A DNA stretch of 37,196 bases, from assembly GCA_017857195.1 (NCBI GenBank), contig JAFMDM010000004.1:1-37196 (forward strand), in the 5' to 3' direction. Made by a program: the position numbers and the translations under genes. The stretch is from Methanobacteriota archaeon (GTDB lineage Archaea > Thermoproteota > Thermoprotei_A > Sulfolobales > Sulfolobaceae). Numbering within the stretch: the stretch's first letter is position 1; each line of letters begins with the position of its first letter. The notes under the pieces are model-generated. The model ran no database searches, was not told the origin of the DNA, and was given only the letters and a program-made list of their open reading frames with translations. Below, in pieces: positions 14,672-25,173 of the stretch.

Positions 14672-16840
14672 CTATACTGTTACTACTTCAAGCGGAACAG
14701 TCTGCTTTGACGCCTGCTCCAACTCTACGTAAGCGGAAACGGGGGTAAAGTTCCTTCCTCTTCCTTCATAGAACTTGCTGAACATTTCATAGAAGTGAAG
14801 CCTAAGGTCTTGGATGAACACTATGAGTCCCTCCAACGCTATTGCCAGTAGGTTACCTATGAGGATAATTATTATTGCCAGTGGGTTAGTGAGTATTCCT
14901 ATTACATTAGGAGTTCTTGCCACTAGGAACGCCATGTAAGAGAAAGCATAGAGAATATAGTAGTGCGCCAGTGCGAAAACCAAAATTCTGATAAAAGATA
15001 CCGTATTCGAGAAAAGTAGAAGCCCTGCCTCAAAGCCGCCCTCCACGAAGGCCAGACCAACAACATAACCGATGGACCCTCCCTCATGACGTCTTAGTAA
15101 AATGATTTTTGCTATCCAATTGTATAGTAATGTTATACTGACCCAAAATATCAAAATGTAGCCAAGTATGTTTGCTGGAGTGTTGAGTTCAGGGGAGAAT
15201 AGATGCTCTAGGCCATTTAATACTCCTGTAAGCACCTGTACTACCGTACCAAAGTAATTACTTGGATCTGTGGCACCATAGGCAAATATTATAATTGGAA
15301 CCAGATAAAGTATGAAAGTAGGTAGCTTATCATATAAAATATACTCGGGGTCTCTCTTCTTTACGGCATTTAGTAAGCCTAATAGGGAGCTTACGAATAG
15401 TGCTATGGCACCTATTAGTATGGAGAGCAGTATGGCGTTGGGCACAGTTTGAGATATATTTACGTATTCACCGAAGGGGAGAAGAACGCTCACAATCGAG
15501 CCAGCATTAGTGTATATTGAAGTCGGAATAGGCCAAGGTAACGGGCCGGGTTGACCATTTGGAACGCCGAGTTCCCTAGTCCCACCCACTGGCAGAGGTC
15601 CAAAGAAACCTCTAGCTATGAGACCCGTGATCATAGCACCTACACTAGAATAAAGTAACACTAGGGAGATGTCTTTTATTGTCCTACTATTCCTCCTTAT
15701 GCCGTACTTCCGGAACCAAAAGGCAAAGATGAATATTATTAGGGCGTTGCCGAAGTCGGGGAACATTAAGGCAAAAAGAATCGGAAATGATACTACTAGA
15801 AAAACGGTGGGCGAGATCTCCCAATAGGATGGTGTCCCATATATTTCTGTGAGAGATTGGAATACTTTAGTTGCCTTACCTAGGGGAACCAACGTTGGAG
15901 GCTCTTCACTCTCTCCAAATCTCTTAGGTCTTTCCCAAACTAACGTTGCTATTCCTGCTAACTCTTTCTCTAATTTTTTCAGTTCTTTCTCTGGCGCGAA
16001 CCCTTCAAATTGAACGAAGTAATCTGAGACACTGGCCTTGGAAAGAAGGGTCATCGCATCCCTAGCTGTCCATAACCGGCCTAGGACGGCTCTTATTTCC
16101 TTCTCTTCCCTCTTGGCCCTGGCTCCAAATTTTCCTTTTAGCTCCTGTGCTCTAGCGGTAAGCTCCTGTGCTCTAGCGGTAAGCTCAGCGTATACGTTCG
16201 CAGGAGAGTCCTGTAGTCCTTCCAGTGTTTCCAAGCTCTTGACGCCTAACTCTTTACATACTTTGCTCAATTCCCTTCCCTTTTCTGCAACAAGGAGTAC
16301 CACATACATTCCCCTTTCCTTGGGTATTGGATATACCGTTAACCAATCATATGACTGCAGTTTTGCCAGTTGATTACCATCAACTATTCCGAATTCTACG
16401 TCGAACAATTCCAACTGATAAAGTTGAGAGAGAGGTACGTTGATCTCCTTAAATGGCTCTAGCTCCGCTAATTTCCCTTTGATAATCTCAAGTTCCCCTC
16501 TAACTTGACCAAGTTCCTGAAACGCTTCTGAGTATCTCTCCTCAAGCGAGCTCGCTTCCTTCTCCACCTCTTCTGCTGCCATAATCCAGTCTTGGACGGT
16601 CATTTTACCCTCAGTTACCTTATCAAGTCCAGCTACCTCCATTATGATCTCAACTTTGTTTATGTGCTCCTGGATGTAGCTCAGTTGTCTCCTGGCTTCG
16701 TCTATACGTCCTTCATTCAGTCTGGAGGTGGGCTCCTCCGGCTGGAACATTTTAAACTTCAGCAGTTCGGTCACGACGTCATTGAGAGATTTACGATCAA
16801 GGAAAATGCCAACTCTCACCATACCCTCAGGAAATATCAA
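14672..16840 (-). CDS. atpI: A-type ATP synthase subunit I (a subunit)
   Basis: Subunit I combines a cytosolic stator arm with the membrane half-channel that passes protons to the proteolipid ring. The 722-aa protein has a soluble N-terminal half with long coiled coils (EEVEKEASSLEERY..., then the ELTARAQ repeats) and seven or eight membrane helices from about residue 345. The C-terminal membrane part carries GGFEAGLLLFSNTVSFIRILVFALAHYYI, holding the essential arginine. TTG start MIFPEGMVRV; an ATG 18 nt downstream is the alternative. It diverges from atpF across a TATAAAAAAG core equidistant from both starts. A perfect 21-bp tandem duplication lies inside. Confidence 0.95.
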   Translation of the reverse strand: MIFPEGMVRVGIFLDRKSLNDVVTELLKFKMFQPEEPTSRLNEGRIDEARRQLSYIQEHINKVEIIMEVAGLDKVTEGKMTVQDWIMAAEEVEKEASSLEERYSEAFQELGQVRGELEIIKGKLAELEPFKEINVPLSQLYQLELFDVEFGIVDGNQLAKLQSYDWLTVYPIPKERGMYVVLLVAEKGRELSKVCKELGVKSLETLEGLQDSPANVYAELTARAQELTARAQELKGKFGARAKREEKEIRAVLGRLWTARDAMTLLSKASVSDYFVQFEGFAPEKELKKLEKELAGIATLVWERPKRFGESEEPPTLVPLGKATKVFQSLTEIYGTPSYWEISPTVFLVVSFPILFALMFPDFGNALIIFIFAFWFRKYGIRRNSRTIKDISLVLLYSSVGAMITGLIARGFFGPLPVGGTRELGVPNGQPGPLPWPIPTSIYTNAGSIVSVLLPFGEYVNISQTVPNAILLSILIGAIALFVSSLLGLLNAVKKRDPEYILYDKLPTFILYLVPIIIFAYGATDPSNYFGTVVQVLTGVLNGLEHLFSPELNTPANILGYILIFWVSITLLYNWIAKIILLRRHEGGSIGYVVGLAFVEGGFEAGLLLFSNTVSFIRILVFALAHYYILYAFSYMAFLVARTPNVIGILTNPLAIIIILIGNLLAIALEGLIVFIQDLRLHFYEMFSKFYEGRGRNFTPVSAYVELEQASKQTVPLEVVTV
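16140..16181. repeat. Perfect 21-bp tandem duplication inside atpI
   Basis: AGCTCCTGTGCTCTAGCGGT plus A occurs twice in a row without a mismatch, and AGCTC starts a partial third copy. Read on the coding strand it encodes ELTARAQ twice, exactly one extra coiled-coil heptad, so the stator-arm coil is lengthened without breaking register. Confidence 0.9.
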
Positions 16841-16870
16841 TGTCCTTCACTAGGCACTCAGCCCGTCAGG

Positions 16871-16880
16871 TATAAAAAAG
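16871..16880. promoter_or_regulatory. Promoter core between atpI and atpF
   Basis: TATAAAAAAG lies about 35 bp from the atpI TTG and about 35 bp from the atpF ATG. It reads as a strong TATA box rightwards; CTTTTTTATA serves leftwards. A GAGG stretch precedes the atpF ATG. Confidence 0.5.
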
Positions 16881-16909
16881 CTTAATTCTTCTTTAGCTTC
16901 CTGAGGCAA

Positions 16910-17212
16910 ATGGGTAAAGTGGTGGTTGTTGGCGATAAGTATACTGCTTCAGCTTTCGCCGTTTTAGGTGCTGAAGATGTAATTATAGACGATCCGTATA
17001 AATTGATGGAGGTGTTAAATGAATTAAGAAAAAGGACAGACGTTGACTTAGTCCTAGTGTCTCAGGACCTCTACAACCCCGTTAAAGAGAGTGTGGACAC
17101 TTTGCTTCTGAATCTGTCGAAACCAGTGGTCACCGTTATTCCAACTCCCTTTAGCGAGGGAGCTCCCCTAGACGTGAAGAAGATAATATTTAAGGCTCTG
17201 GGGTTTGGTTGA
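16910..17212 (+). CDS. atpF: A-type ATP synthase subunit F
   Basis: This is a central-stalk subunit that sits against D and modulates hydrolysis. The 100-aa protein begins GKVVVVGDKYTASAFAVLGAED, the typical Rossmann-like F fold, and carries VDLVLVSQDL and KPVVTVIPTPFS. It is the first gene of the atpFEABD operon. Its stop overlaps the TTG of the next gene by 4 bp (TTGA). Confidence 0.92.
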   Translation: MGKVVVVGDKYTASAFAVLGAEDVIIDDPYKLMEVLNELRKRTDVDLVLVSQDLYNPVKESVDTLLLNLSKPVVTVIPTPFSEGAPLDVKKIIFKALGFG

Positions 17213-17799
17213 ATTCCGTGGAACTAGCCAAGCTATTGGATCAAGCGTCCTCTAAAGTGAAAGTTAAGCTAGAGGAGGACCTATCGAGGGCAAAAGAGGA
17301 GGCACTTAGTTTGATTGATGACGCTTACTCCAAGGCCATGGAAAGGGCCTCCATTAAGACCAAGGAACTGGTGGATAGGTCAAAGGAAAGGGTGGAAGGT
17401 GAAAAAGCGAGACTGGATGTGGACAACAAGAGGGCATTCATAGATACCCGTAATTTTTGGCTCGATAGGACCTATTCCAGACTGCTGGAGTTAGTTGCGG
17501 ATTATTTCAAGACTGCAGAGTATGAGGAAGCCTTAGCTAATATATTGAAAAGGGAAGTGAGTGAGGGAGTAGAGGTAATCTGCTCATCAAGAGACGTAGA
17601 GAAAGTAAACTCGATTTTGAAGGAGTTGAAGGGAATGAAAGGTGTGAAGGTAACACCTAACGATAAAATTAAAGGTGGTGTCCAATTGTATTACAAGGAG
17701 ATATCAATGATGAAGGACTTTTCTATTGAGCTACTCTTAAAACAGATCTTTGAATCGAATAAGGAAAAGGTAGCTCAAATTCTGTTCGAAGGTGAATGA
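17209..17799 (+). CDS. atpE: A-type ATP synthase subunit E
   Basis: This is the peripheral-stalk subunit that anchors A3B3 to subunit I. The first 110 residues form a long, charged helix ([20 protein letters not shown]...), followed by the globular C-terminal domain with [12 protein letters not shown]. The length of 196 aa is normal. The TTG start overlaps the atpF stop, consistent with translational coupling. The gene symbol follows the archaeal A-type naming, not the older Sulfolobus epsilon naming. Confidence 0.92.
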   Translation: MNSVELAKLLDQASSKVKVKLEEDLSRAKEEALSLIDDAYSKAMERASIKTKELVDRSKERVEGEKARLDVDNKRAFIDTRNFWLDRTYSRLLELVADYFKTAEYEEALANILKREVSEGVEVICSSRDVEKVNSILKELKGMKGVKVTPNDKIKGGVQLYYKEISMMKDFSIELLLKQIFESNKEKVAQILFEGE

Positions 17800-17800
17800 G

Positions 17801-19576
17801 TTGGAGACAGGCAAAATAGTCAGGATCAATGGTCCTCTAGTTGTAGCTGAGGGAATGAGAAAGGCCCAAATGTATGAAGTCGTCGAAGTGGGTGAGGAAA
17901 GGTTAATTGGCGAAATAACTAGGATCGAGGGAGACAGGGCCTTTATTCAAGTATATGAGGACACCAGCGGTGTTAAGCCAGGGGAGAACGTTTATAGGAC
18001 TGGATCTCCGCTCTCGGTCGAGCTAGGTCCAGGGATACTTGGAAGAATTTTCGATGGGCTCGAGAGACCTCTAGATCAAATCTTGGAAACGGTCAAGGTT
18101 CCATTTGTCAAGAAGGGGGTGAAGGTACCCAACCTACCCAGAGACAAGAAGTGGCATTTTGTACCTGCCAAAGGAATCAATAAAGAGAAGCTGCAGGAAG
18201 GGGACATAATAGGCTCAGTGATGGAGACCTCGCTTATCGAGCATAAGATCTTGGTACCCCCAGGTATCCATGGTAGAGTGAAGGAGATCAGGCCAGAGGG
18301 AGACTATACCATTGAGGAACCAATACTCACCCTAGAGTCCGAGGGAGAGGAGAGAACGGTAACAATGATGCAGAGGTGGCCAGCTAGAATTCCTAGACCC
18401 TTCAAGGAGAAATTGGATCCCACTGAGCCCCTAATTACTGGTACAAGAGTGTTAGATACAATTTTCCCAATAGCGAAGGGAGGAACTGCTGCAATACCAG
18501 GGCCATTCGGAAGCGGAAAGACCGTAACCTTACAAGGGCTCTCCAAGTGGAGTGAAGCTAAGGTCGTCATATACATTGGTTGTGGAGAGAGAGGTAACGA
18601 GATGACTGATACACTGACTTCATATCCCAAACTCAAGGATCCTTGGACTGGGAAACCCTTGATGGAGAGGACCATCTTAATCGCCAACACAAGTAATATG
18701 CCAGTGGCAGCAAGGGAAGCCAGTATTTATGTAGGGCTAACCATAGCTGAGTACTTCAGAGATCAGGGGTATGATACTCTTTTAGTGGCCGACTCCACCT
18801 CCCGTTGGGCTGAGGCACTTAGGGACTTAGGAGGGAGACTGGAGGAGATGCCAGCAGAGGAGGGATATCCCAGCTACCTCTCGTCAAGATTGGCTGAGTA
18901 TTATGAGAGAGCAGGGAGAGTGAAGACATTAGGAAATCCAGAGAGAACGGGCTCAGTAACCGTAGGCTCAGCCGTTTCTCCGCCCGGAGGGGACTTCACT
19001 GAGCCAGTAACTAGCATAACCCTTAGGTTCGTTAGGGTATTCTGGCCTCTGGATGTCTCCTTAGCCCAGTCCAGACATTATCCAGCCATAAATTGGGTGC
19101 AGGGATTTTCGGCCTACGTTGACCTCGTTGCACAATGGTGGACTAAGAACGTTGATCCGATGTGGAGGGAGTATAGGGACGTCATGGTTAAGATCCTCAT
19201 AAGGGAGGATGAGCTGAAACAGATAGTTAGATTAGTCGGTTCCGAGTCCCTTTCGGAGAGAGACAAGATGACCATTGAGGTGGCAAGGGTCATAAAGGAA
19301 GCCTTCCTTAAACAAAATGCGTTCGATGAGGTAGATGCGTTCTCCTCTCCACAAAAGCAGGTCAGAGTTATGAAGCTCATATATCTCTACAACAAGTACT
19401 CATCTGACCTCATAGCCAAGGGAGTTTCCGCAAAGAAAATTATGGACACGGTGACCGCCATAACTGATGTTATCAGGTCAAGGTACTCTATAAAGAACAA
19501 TGAGTTACAGAAGTTCGATGAGCTTGAGAATAAGCTTAGGGCACAGTTTGACCAGTTAGCTAAAGAGGTGAGCTAA
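17801..19576 (+). CDS. atpA: A-type ATP synthase catalytic subunit A
   Basis: This is the catalytic nucleotide-binding subunit. The Walker A loop is GPFGSGKT near residue 230, with [11 protein letters not shown] after it and the Walker B region [17 protein letters not shown]. The large A-specific insertion ([19 protein letters not shown]) is present. The track start (GTG, 9 nt upstream) lies inside GGTGA, a good Shine-Dalgarno sequence, so I prefer the TTG 5 nt behind it, giving [19 protein letters not shown] as in relatives. The upstream subunit E stop overlaps this ribosome-binding site. Confidence 0.96.
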   Translation: METGKIVRINGPLVVAEGMRKAQMYEVVEVGEERLIGEITRIEGDRAFIQVYEDTSGVKPGENVYRTGSPLSVELGPGILGRIFDGLERPLDQILETVKVPFVKKGVKVPNLPRDKKWHFVPAKGINKEKLQEGDIIGSVMETSLIEHKILVPPGIHGRVKEIRPEGDYTIEEPILTLESEGEERTVTMMQRWPARIPRPFKEKLDPTEPLITGTRVLDTIFPIAKGGTAAIPGPFGSGKTVTLQGLSKWSEAKVVIYIGCGERGNEMTDTLTSYPKLKDPWTGKPLMERTILIANTSNMPVAAREASIYVGLTIAEYFRDQGYDTLLVADSTSRWAEALRDLGGRLEEMPAEEGYPSYLSSRLAEYYERAGRVKTLGNPERTGSVTVGSAVSPPGGDFTEPVTSITLRFVRVFWPLDVSLAQSRHYPAINWVQGFSAYVDLVAQWWTKNVDPMWREYRDVMVKILIREDELKQIVRLVGSESLSERDKMTIEVARVIKEAFLKQNAFDEVDAFSSPQKQVRVMKLIYLYNKYSSDLIAKGVSAKKIMDTVTAITDVIRSRYSIKNNELQKFDELENKLRAQFDQLAKEVS

Positions 19577-19577
19577 G

Positions 19578-20966
19578 GTGCAGGCATCAATAAGGGAATT
19601 CAGTTCTGTGTCCTCCATAAAGGGGCCGCTAATGGTTGTTCAGGGTGTCACAGACGCATCATACAATGAGATAGTAGAGGTTGAGATGAGTAATGGGGAG
19701 AAAAGGAGGGGACTCGTTGTAGACTCTCAGCTCGGGTTAGCCATAGTTCAGGTATTTGAGGGTACCAGTGGGATATCACCCGGTGGCTCTAGGGTAAGAT
19801 TCCTAGGTAGGGGGCTAGAGGTGAAGGTTTCCGAGGAGATGTTAGGAAGGATATTCAACCCCCTTGGAGAGCCAATAGATGGAGGATCTCCCATAATTAA
19901 GGGAGAAAGGAGAGACATAAACGGGGAACCTCTAAATCCAGCTGCTAGGGAATACCCAGAGGAGTTCATACAAACTGGAATATCGGCAATTGACGGACTG
20001 AACGCGCTTCTGAGAGGACAGAAGCTTCCCATATTCAGTGGTAGCGGTCTTCCCGCCAACCAGTTGGCTGCACAGATCGCTAAACAGGCCACGGTAAGAG
20101 GAGAGGAGTCAAACTTCGTGGTTGTCTTCGCGGCAATAGGCATAAGGTACGACGAGGCCCTCTTCTTCAGGAAGTTCTTTGAGGAAACTGGAGCTATCAA
20201 CAGGGTAGCACTTTTCATGAGCTTGGCCAATGAGCCCTCCGTTGTTAAGACTCTGACCCCTAAGACGGCTCTGACTTTGGCTGAGTACTTAGCCTTTGAG
20301 CAGGATCTCCATGTCCTAGCTATCCTCATAGACATGACCAATTATTGCGAAGCTTTGAGGGAAATAAGTGCCTCTAAGGAGGAGGTCCCTGGAAGGCAAG
20401 GATATCCAGGCTACATGTACACCGATCTAGCCACAATATATGAAAGAACTGGAAAGGTGAAAGGGAAGAAGGGGTCCATAACTCAGATGCCCATACTCTC
20501 CATGCCAAACGATGATATTACTCATCCCATTCCAGACCTAACAGGGTACATAACTGAGGGACAGATAGTTCTGGATAGGTCACTCTATAATAAAGGAATT
20601 TATCCACCGATTAATGTCCTTACCAGCCTCTCTAGACTCATGAAGGATGGCATAGGGGCTGGAAAGACCAGGGAGGACCATAAAGACGTTTACAACCAAC
20701 TTTACTCCTCCTACGCTAGGGGCGTAGAACTCAGGGGATTGGCCGCCATAGTGGGTGAGGAAGGACTTAGTGAGACAGATAGGAAGTATCTTCTCTTCGC
20801 CGATGCCTTCGAGAGGGAGTTCATAAGCCAGGGCGTTAACGAGAACAGAACATTGGAACAGACCTTAGACATAGGATGGAAGGTGCTATCAGTCCTTCCG
20901 GAGAGGGAGCTCACTAACGTTAGACAAGAATATATCGATAAATATATGAAGGGAGCTAAGTCATGA
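19578..20966 (+). CDS. atpB: A-type ATP synthase non-catalytic subunit B
   Basis: B alternates with A in the hexamer and binds nucleotide without hydrolysing it. The degenerate P-loop is [15 protein letters not shown], followed by [13 protein letters not shown] and [25 protein letters not shown], all diagnostic. The length of 462 aa is normal. GTG start, with GGTGA 5 nt before it inside the end of atpA. The 3' end overlaps atpD by 4 bp (ATGA). Confidence 0.96.
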   Translation: MQASIREFSSVSSIKGPLMVVQGVTDASYNEIVEVEMSNGEKRRGLVVDSQLGLAIVQVFEGTSGISPGGSRVRFLGRGLEVKVSEEMLGRIFNPLGEPIDGGSPIIKGERRDINGEPLNPAAREYPEEFIQTGISAIDGLNALLRGQKLPIFSGSGLPANQLAAQIAKQATVRGEESNFVVVFAAIGIRYDEALFFRKFFEETGAINRVALFMSLANEPSVVKTLTPKTALTLAEYLAFEQDLHVLAILIDMTNYCEALREISASKEEVPGRQGYPGYMYTDLATIYERTGKVKGKKGSITQMPILSMPNDDITHPIPDLTGYITEGQIVLDRSLYNKGIYPPINVLTSLSRLMKDGIGAGKTREDHKDVYNQLYSSYARGVELRGLAAIVGEEGLSETDRKYLLFADAFEREFISQGVNENRTLEQTLDIGWKVLSVLPERELTNVRQEYIDKYMKGAKS

Positions 20967-21592
20967 GCTCTAGGAGGGTCCTACCCACAAAGCTCAACCT
21001 CATCACCCTGAGGAGGCAGCTTAGACTAATAAAAACAATTAGAAGAATTCTTGAGAACAAAAGAGAAGTACTCCTGCTCTACCTAAGGAGCTATGCTTCT
21101 GAGTATGAAAGTGTCTATGGAGAAGTCTCCAACGCTTTGAAAACAAGTTATCAAGGGATCCTAAATGCAGCAGTGGATGACGGTCTCACTACATTGAGTC
21201 AGATCACCTCCTCCACTCCTAGGACTCTTGAAGTCGGTTTAGTCACCAAGTCCATATTCGGAGTCAAAATACCAACAGTTAAACTCAATGAGGCAACTAT
21301 ACCCTATAGAACATTTTCAGGGATAGAAACCTCTCCCCATTTGGTTCAGTCTTACGATCAGATGAAGGATGGTTTGAAAATGTTGATAAGGCTTGTGGAA
21401 TTAGAGTCTACCATAAGGTCCCTGTCAATGGAATTGAGACGTACTCAGCGTCTGATCAACGCGGTTGATAATTCAATACTTCCTAACTACGAGTCCTCAA
21501 TAAAATACGTAAAGACGGTATTAGAAGATAGAATGAGGGAAGAGTTTATAAGACTTAAGGTAATGAGAAGGTCATTACAGAGGAGACGTTAA
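20963..21592 (+). CDS. atpD: A-type ATP synthase subunit D
   Basis: D is the rotating central shaft, a long antiparallel coiled coil. The protein opens with [21 protein letters not shown] and closes with TRR-like helices, [15 protein letters not shown] and [15 protein letters not shown], as in the family. The length of 209 aa is normal. ATGA overlap with atpB. The next small gene begins on the base after its stop. Confidence 0.94.
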   Translation: MSSRRVLPTKLNLITLRRQLRLIKTIRRILENKREVLLLYLRSYASEYESVYGEVSNALKTSYQGILNAAVDDGLTTLSQITSSTPRTLEVGLVTKSIFGVKIPTVKLNEATIPYRTFSGIETSPHLVQSYDQMKDGLKMLIRLVELESTIRSLSMELRRTQRLINAVDNSILPNYESSIKYVKTVLEDRMREEFIRLKVMRRSLQRRR

Positions 21593-21748
21593 TTGAGCTC
21601 ATCATATGACCAATATATTACATATGTCAGAAAACTATTGGATGAGAAAAGAGCTGAAGTTAAATTACAGATTGAGCGTGAGTATAGGAAGATCCTCGAG
21701 GCCAGGCTAAAAGATCTAGAGAAAATAAAGAATGAAGTCTCGACTTAG
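21593..21748 (+). CDS. Small ATPase epsilon-like subunit, 51 aa (missed by ORF track)
   Basis: A 51-codon frame follows the atpD stop with no gap: TTG, then SSSYDQYITYVRKLLDEKR, ending ARLKDLEKIKNEVST. It is almost entirely a charged amphipathic helix. The purified Sulfolobus acidocaldarius ATPase was described with a small epsilon chain encoded after the D-type (gamma) gene, and this frame has that position and size. Its role is unclear; a stalk or proteolipid-contact helix is inferred. The start is non-AUG and the gene is too short for the track, but the zero-gap coupling and codon use support it. Confidence 0.75.
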   Translation: MSSSYDQYITYVRKLLDEKRAEVKLQIEREYRKILEARLKDLEKIKNEVST

Positions 21749-22388
21749 AATCAGTTAAGCTGTCACTGTTTTCCCATGTGGCATTTTTGTTTTTGTGCTT
21801 TCTAAGCTGGGTTTCGGTAGTGGGAGTCCCCTTCTTACAGGTCTAGGAAGAACCTCTTCTTAACGATTGTCAGCAATCAAAGATCCCTTTCCAAGAACTT
21901 GTCCATCGTGGAAGGGTACCTAAATCCCAAACATATCAAGGACTTGTGTAAGTCTGCATCGAAATGGGAAACCCTTCAAGATGAAGTGGTAATGTGTGTC
22001 AACTTTAAACAAACGCAGTAAATCCTCTCAAGAAAAGAGGAACTGGGATCGCGAATATGAAAATTAACACCCAGGATATCATAAGATATCATTTAAGAGA
22101 ATGCCAACAAATTATACATCCAACTATCAATAACAGTTAACTTCGGATATGTTAAGATTGATCCTCACCGCTCATATTCTTCTGTCCAAGCGCGGCCATG
22201 TAACATATGGTAACTTATGCTTTCTAGCCTCAAAGTGATTAAGGCGTAAATGACTAGTTGTTAAGCTTCTATCTTTAAAGAGCCGAGGAAGATTGATCAG
22301 TGAATCAGGTTGCCCTCTTATGAGGGTTATCCTTCATGAAGAAGCGGGCCCGCAACAAATTAATTTCTCAGAATGTAGAGCCTTATCT
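21749..22388 (+). other. Gene-poor stretch between the ATPase operon and rpo12
   Basis: The stretch holds one broken reading frame, listed separately. It has weak hairpins (CCTCT...AGAGG; GATATC-ATAA-GATATC) and, near the end, CTTTAAAG, about 115 nt before the rpo12 ATG. No RNA gene was recognised. Confidence 0.5.
21821..22021 (+). pseudogene. Possible decayed coding fragment
   Basis: A 66-codon stretch is open without a usable start: SYRSRKNLFLTIVSNQRSL, then NPKHIKDLCKSASKWETLQD and VNFKQTQ to a stop. Composition looks protein-like. A preceding stretch in another frame (SLFSHVAFLFLCFLSW) could be its frameshifted upstream part. I do not recognise the family; a decayed transposase is possible. 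Confidence 0.3.
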
Positions 22389-22535
22389 ATGGCTACATAT
22401 AGGTGTGGAAAATGTTGGAAGACGTTTGATGATTCCCAGCTCAAGGTCCTTCCAGGTATAAGATGTCCTTATTGCGGTCACAGGATAATCTATATAGTAA
22501 GAAAACCCATAGTTAAGGCTGTTAAGGCGATTTAG
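22389..22535 (+). CDS. rpoP: RNA polymerase subunit Rpo12 (RpoP)
   Basis: This is a 48-aa zinc-ribbon subunit of archaeal RNA polymerase, the homologue of eukaryotic Rpb12, needed for promoter opening. It reads [15 protein letters not shown]...[16 protein letters not shown], with the paired CxxC knuckles. The ORF track begins 96 nt upstream; those 32 extra codons do not belong to the family, so I start at the ATG of MATYRCGKC. This implies a leader of roughly 90 nt if the CTTTAAAG upstream is the TATA box. The 3' end overlaps convergent agmatinase by 14 bp. Confidence 0.93.
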   Translation: MATYRCGKCWKTFDDSQLKVLPGIRCPYCGHRIIYIVRKPIVKAVKAI

Positions 22536-23412
22536 ACTTAATAGCAGCTGCAACTTCCAATATCATTTTTGCCCCAAGTACAGCAGTTATTCCAGAGTGG
22601 TCGAATGGTGGTGACACCTCCACAACGTCGAAGCCGACAGTTCTTTTATCTATTATTAGGTCTATGATATCTAGAACCGTAGACGGATCAAGTCCCTCAG
22701 GCTCTGGGGTTGCCACACCTGGTGCATAGGCTGGATCTATGGAGTCCATATCAAGTGATATATATACGTTCCTGCATCCCGAGAAGTGTGTTAGGATCTT
22801 CCTGCTTACTTCCCTAGGCCCAAGTAACTTAACTTGATGAGAGGTTATGAACGGAATCCCGGCTTTATTGGCGTATTCTATTTCCTCCTTACTTATGCCC
22901 CTATTTCCTACCTCCATTATCTTGAATCCCATCTCTGAGAGACGTCTCATAACGCATGCATGATCGTACTTATAGTTCATGTACTCGTCTCTAAGATCCA
23001 AGTGTGCATCAAATGAGAGTACACATGTATCCTCGGGATTTAGGGCACTCACGACACCAGTTGTAATAGTGTGCTCGCCCCCTATTGATATCAGGAACTT
23101 CCCTTTCCTGTATACAAAAGATGCCGCATCCTTGATTCTTCTGAGATTGATCTCTACGTCTGAGGGATGAAGGATCACGTCTCCTACGTCATCGAACCCA
23201 AATTCACTCATGTCTACACCAGTCCTCACAGAATAGAACTCTATGAAGCCTGCAGCTTCCCTTATAGCCCCTGGAGCGAACCTGCTCCCTGGTCTATAAC
23301 TACTTGTTATATCCATTGGTATTCCCATTACGGCGAACTTGGAGTTATGCCTTTTAGAGCCGGCGAATTGCCGACTTCCCTCGTTAACGTAGAGCAACGC
23401 TTGTTCATCCAT
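22522..23412 (-). CDS. speB: Agmatinase (ureohydrolase family)
   Basis: It hydrolyses agmatine to putrescine and urea, a polyamine step ahead of the spermidine synthase found 5 kb away. The binuclear manganese motifs are complete: [19 protein letters not shown] and [14 protein letters not shown]. The length of 296 aa is normal. Substrate by family similarity could also be another guanidino compound. ATG start about 25 nt from a TTTTATTA core shared with divergent glyS, so leaderless. Confidence 0.9.
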   Translation of the reverse strand: MDEQALLYVNEGSRQFAGSKRHNSKFAVMGIPMDITSSYRPGSRFAPGAIREAAGFIEFYSVRTGVDMSEFGFDDVGDVILHPSDVEINLRRIKDAASFVYRKGKFLISIGGEHTITTGVVSALNPEDTCVLSFDAHLDLRDEYMNYKYDHACVMRRLSEMGFKIMEVGNRGISKEEIEYANKAGIPFITSHQVKLLGPREVSRKILTHFSGCRNVYISLDMDSIDPAYAPGVATPEPEGLDPSTVLDIIDLIIDKRTVGFDVVEVSPPFDHSGITAVLGAKMILEVAAAIKSKSP

Positions 23413-23433
23413 GGGGAGGTAGATTCAATGTTC

Positions 23434-23441
23434 TTTTATTA
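23434..23441. promoter_or_regulatory. Shared TATA core of speB and glyS
   Basis: TTTTATTA is centred about 25 bp from the speB ATG and about 26 bp from the glyS GTG, so both would be leaderless from one core, as at the priL/metG junction. Confidence 0.55.
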
Positions 23442-23463
23442 AGTCTAATGCATCTCCATTGGC

Positions 23464-25173
23464 GTGGATAATGTAGATAACGTATTGGACCTAGCAAAGA
23501 GACGTGGGCTCTTCTGGCCCTCCTATGAAATTTACGGAGGAGTTGGAGGGCTATACGACCTAGGTCACATTGGGGTCAGAGTCAAGAATAAGATAGTCTC
23601 CCTGTGGCGGCGGCTCTTCATTGAAGATCACTCGGACTTAATTGTGGAGATAGAGACCCCTATCATTACTCCCAAAAGGGTCCTCGAAGCTAGCGGTCAC
23701 GTACAAAATTTCACTGATCCGGTGGTGGAATGTCTGAACTGCCATAGGGTGTTCAGGGCAGATCACTTGGTGGAGGGTGCTCTCCATACATCCGCAGAAG
23801 GTCTCTCAACTAAGGAGCTAACTAGCCTAATTGTCAGTAAGGGACTCAAATGTCCACAATGCGGAGGTCAATTGGGCGAAGTAAGGACGTTTAACCTTCT
23901 GTTTTCTACAACCATAGGTCCCTATTCCGGAGATGTGGGCTTCCTAAGACCAGAGACTGCACAAGGAATGTTCACCTCCTTCAAGAGGGTCTTTGTAAGT
24001 GCTCGAGAGAAACTCCCCTTGGGTATCGCCCAAGTTGGAAGGGTGGCTAGGAATGAGATTTCCCCTAGACAGGGACTACTGAGAATGAGAGAGTTTACAA
24101 TTATGGAGATGGAGTTCTTCATTGATCCCATCAAACAGGCGGAGCCACCTTTACACAGGGTGAATGAAGAAAGACTTAATGTGTTGTCCGCCGATGCCAA
24201 GGTCAAGGGAGATAGGCCTTCCCAATATAAAGTTGAGGAGTTATTAATAGAAAAAATAGTTATACATCCATGGATGGCGTATTGGATGGCCATTTCCAAT
24301 AGGTTCGTGACCAACATTGGAGTACAGCCGGACTCAACATATTTCGAGGAAAAGCTACCTCAAGAAAGAGCCCATTATTCCTCTCAGACCTTCGATCAAT
24401 TGGTGATTCTAGGAGAGGACAAGATCGAGATTTCGGGCCATGCCTATAGATCGGACTACGACCTGAAAAACCACATGAAATTGAGCGGAGAAGACATGAC
24501 GGTATTTAGGAGGTTTGATCAGCCAAAAATTATTAGAAATAAGAAGATTCAAATAAAGTCTAGGGATAAAGCACTCTCCTCAGCTTTGATGGAATTCCTT
24601 AAGGGAAAGTCATCAGAGGAAGTAGAGGCAGCAATAAGAGATGGGAAATCCGTAGGTGGAGTTCAGTTAGGTGAGCTGGTTACCGTTGAAAGTGTAGAGG
24701 AAAAAGTTTCAGGGGAGAAGTTCATTCCTCATGTGATAGAACCCTCGTTCGGCGCTGAGAGGTGTCTATATGTTGCAGTCCTAGCAGCATATAGGGAGAG
24801 AGAAGGTAGGACGGTATTGTCATTACCAGTTAACATATCCCCTTATCATGTGGCCGTATTTCCGTTGTTGAGTAAAGATGAGATGGAGAACAAGGCATTG
24901 AGGATAGCTGAAATGTTGAGAGGAAAGTTTGAGGTTCTCTACGACTCTTCCGGTAGCATAGGAAAGAGATATGCCAGAGTCGATGAGATAGGTGTTCCCT
25001 TTGCCGTAACCATAGATGGCGATACCATGAAGGATGGGACAGTCACTATCAGGGACAGGGACTCGTGGAGTCAAATAAGAGTGAAGGAAAGTGAGTTAAT
25101 GGAGACCCTGAACAAGTTATTTAATGGTGAAAAGTTAGAGAGGTTAGGTATACCGGTGAAGGGGGATCGGTAA
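23464..25173 (+). CDS. glyS: Glycyl-tRNA synthetase
   Basis: This is a class II, homodimer-type synthetase. Visible features: the N-terminal [21 protein letters not shown], zinc-like pairs CLNCHR and CPQCGG in the insertion, motif 2 region [24 protein letters not shown], and motif 3 near [11 protein letters not shown]. The anticodon-binding domain has [12 protein letters not shown]. The length of 569 aa is normal. GTG start at leaderless distance. It heads a tight operon, with the next ATG directly after its stop (TAAATG). Confidence 0.97.
   Translation: MDNVDNVLDLAKRRGLFWPSYEIYGGVGGLYDLGHIGVRVKNKIVSLWRRLFIEDHSDLIVEIETPIITPKRVLEASGHVQNFTDPVVECLNCHRVFRADHLVEGALHTSAEGLSTKELTSLIVSKGLKCPQCGGQLGEVRTFNLLFSTTIGPYSGDVGFLRPETAQGMFTSFKRVFVSAREKLPLGIAQVGRVARNEISPRQGLLRMREFTIMEMEFFIDPIKQAEPPLHRVNEERLNVLSADAKVKGDRPSQYKVEELLIEKIVIHPWMAYWMAISNRFVTNIGVQPDSTYFEEKLPQERAHYSSQTFDQLVILGEDKIEISGHAYRSDYDLKNHMKLSGEDMTVFRRFDQPKIIRNKKIQIKSRDKALSSALMEFLKGKSSEEVEAAIRDGKSVGGVQLGELVTVESVEEKVSGEKFIPHVIEPSFGAERCLYVAVLAAYREREGRTVLSLPVNISPYHVAVFPLLSKDEMENKALRIAEMLRGKFEVLYDSSGSIGKRYARVDEIGVPFAVTIDGDTMKDGTVTIRDRDSWSQIRVKESELMETLNKLFNGEKLERLGIPVKGDR

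Noticed and set aside
18304-18690. 128-aa ORF opposite atpA, and similar long minus-strand ORFs opposite atpB and glyS.
   Set aside because: Shadows of highly conserved genes; length is explained by codon bias of the coding strand.
22066-22100. GATATC-ATAA-GATATC hairpin as a terminator or operator.
   Set aside because: GATATC is self-complementary and short, and no gene boundary is close enough.
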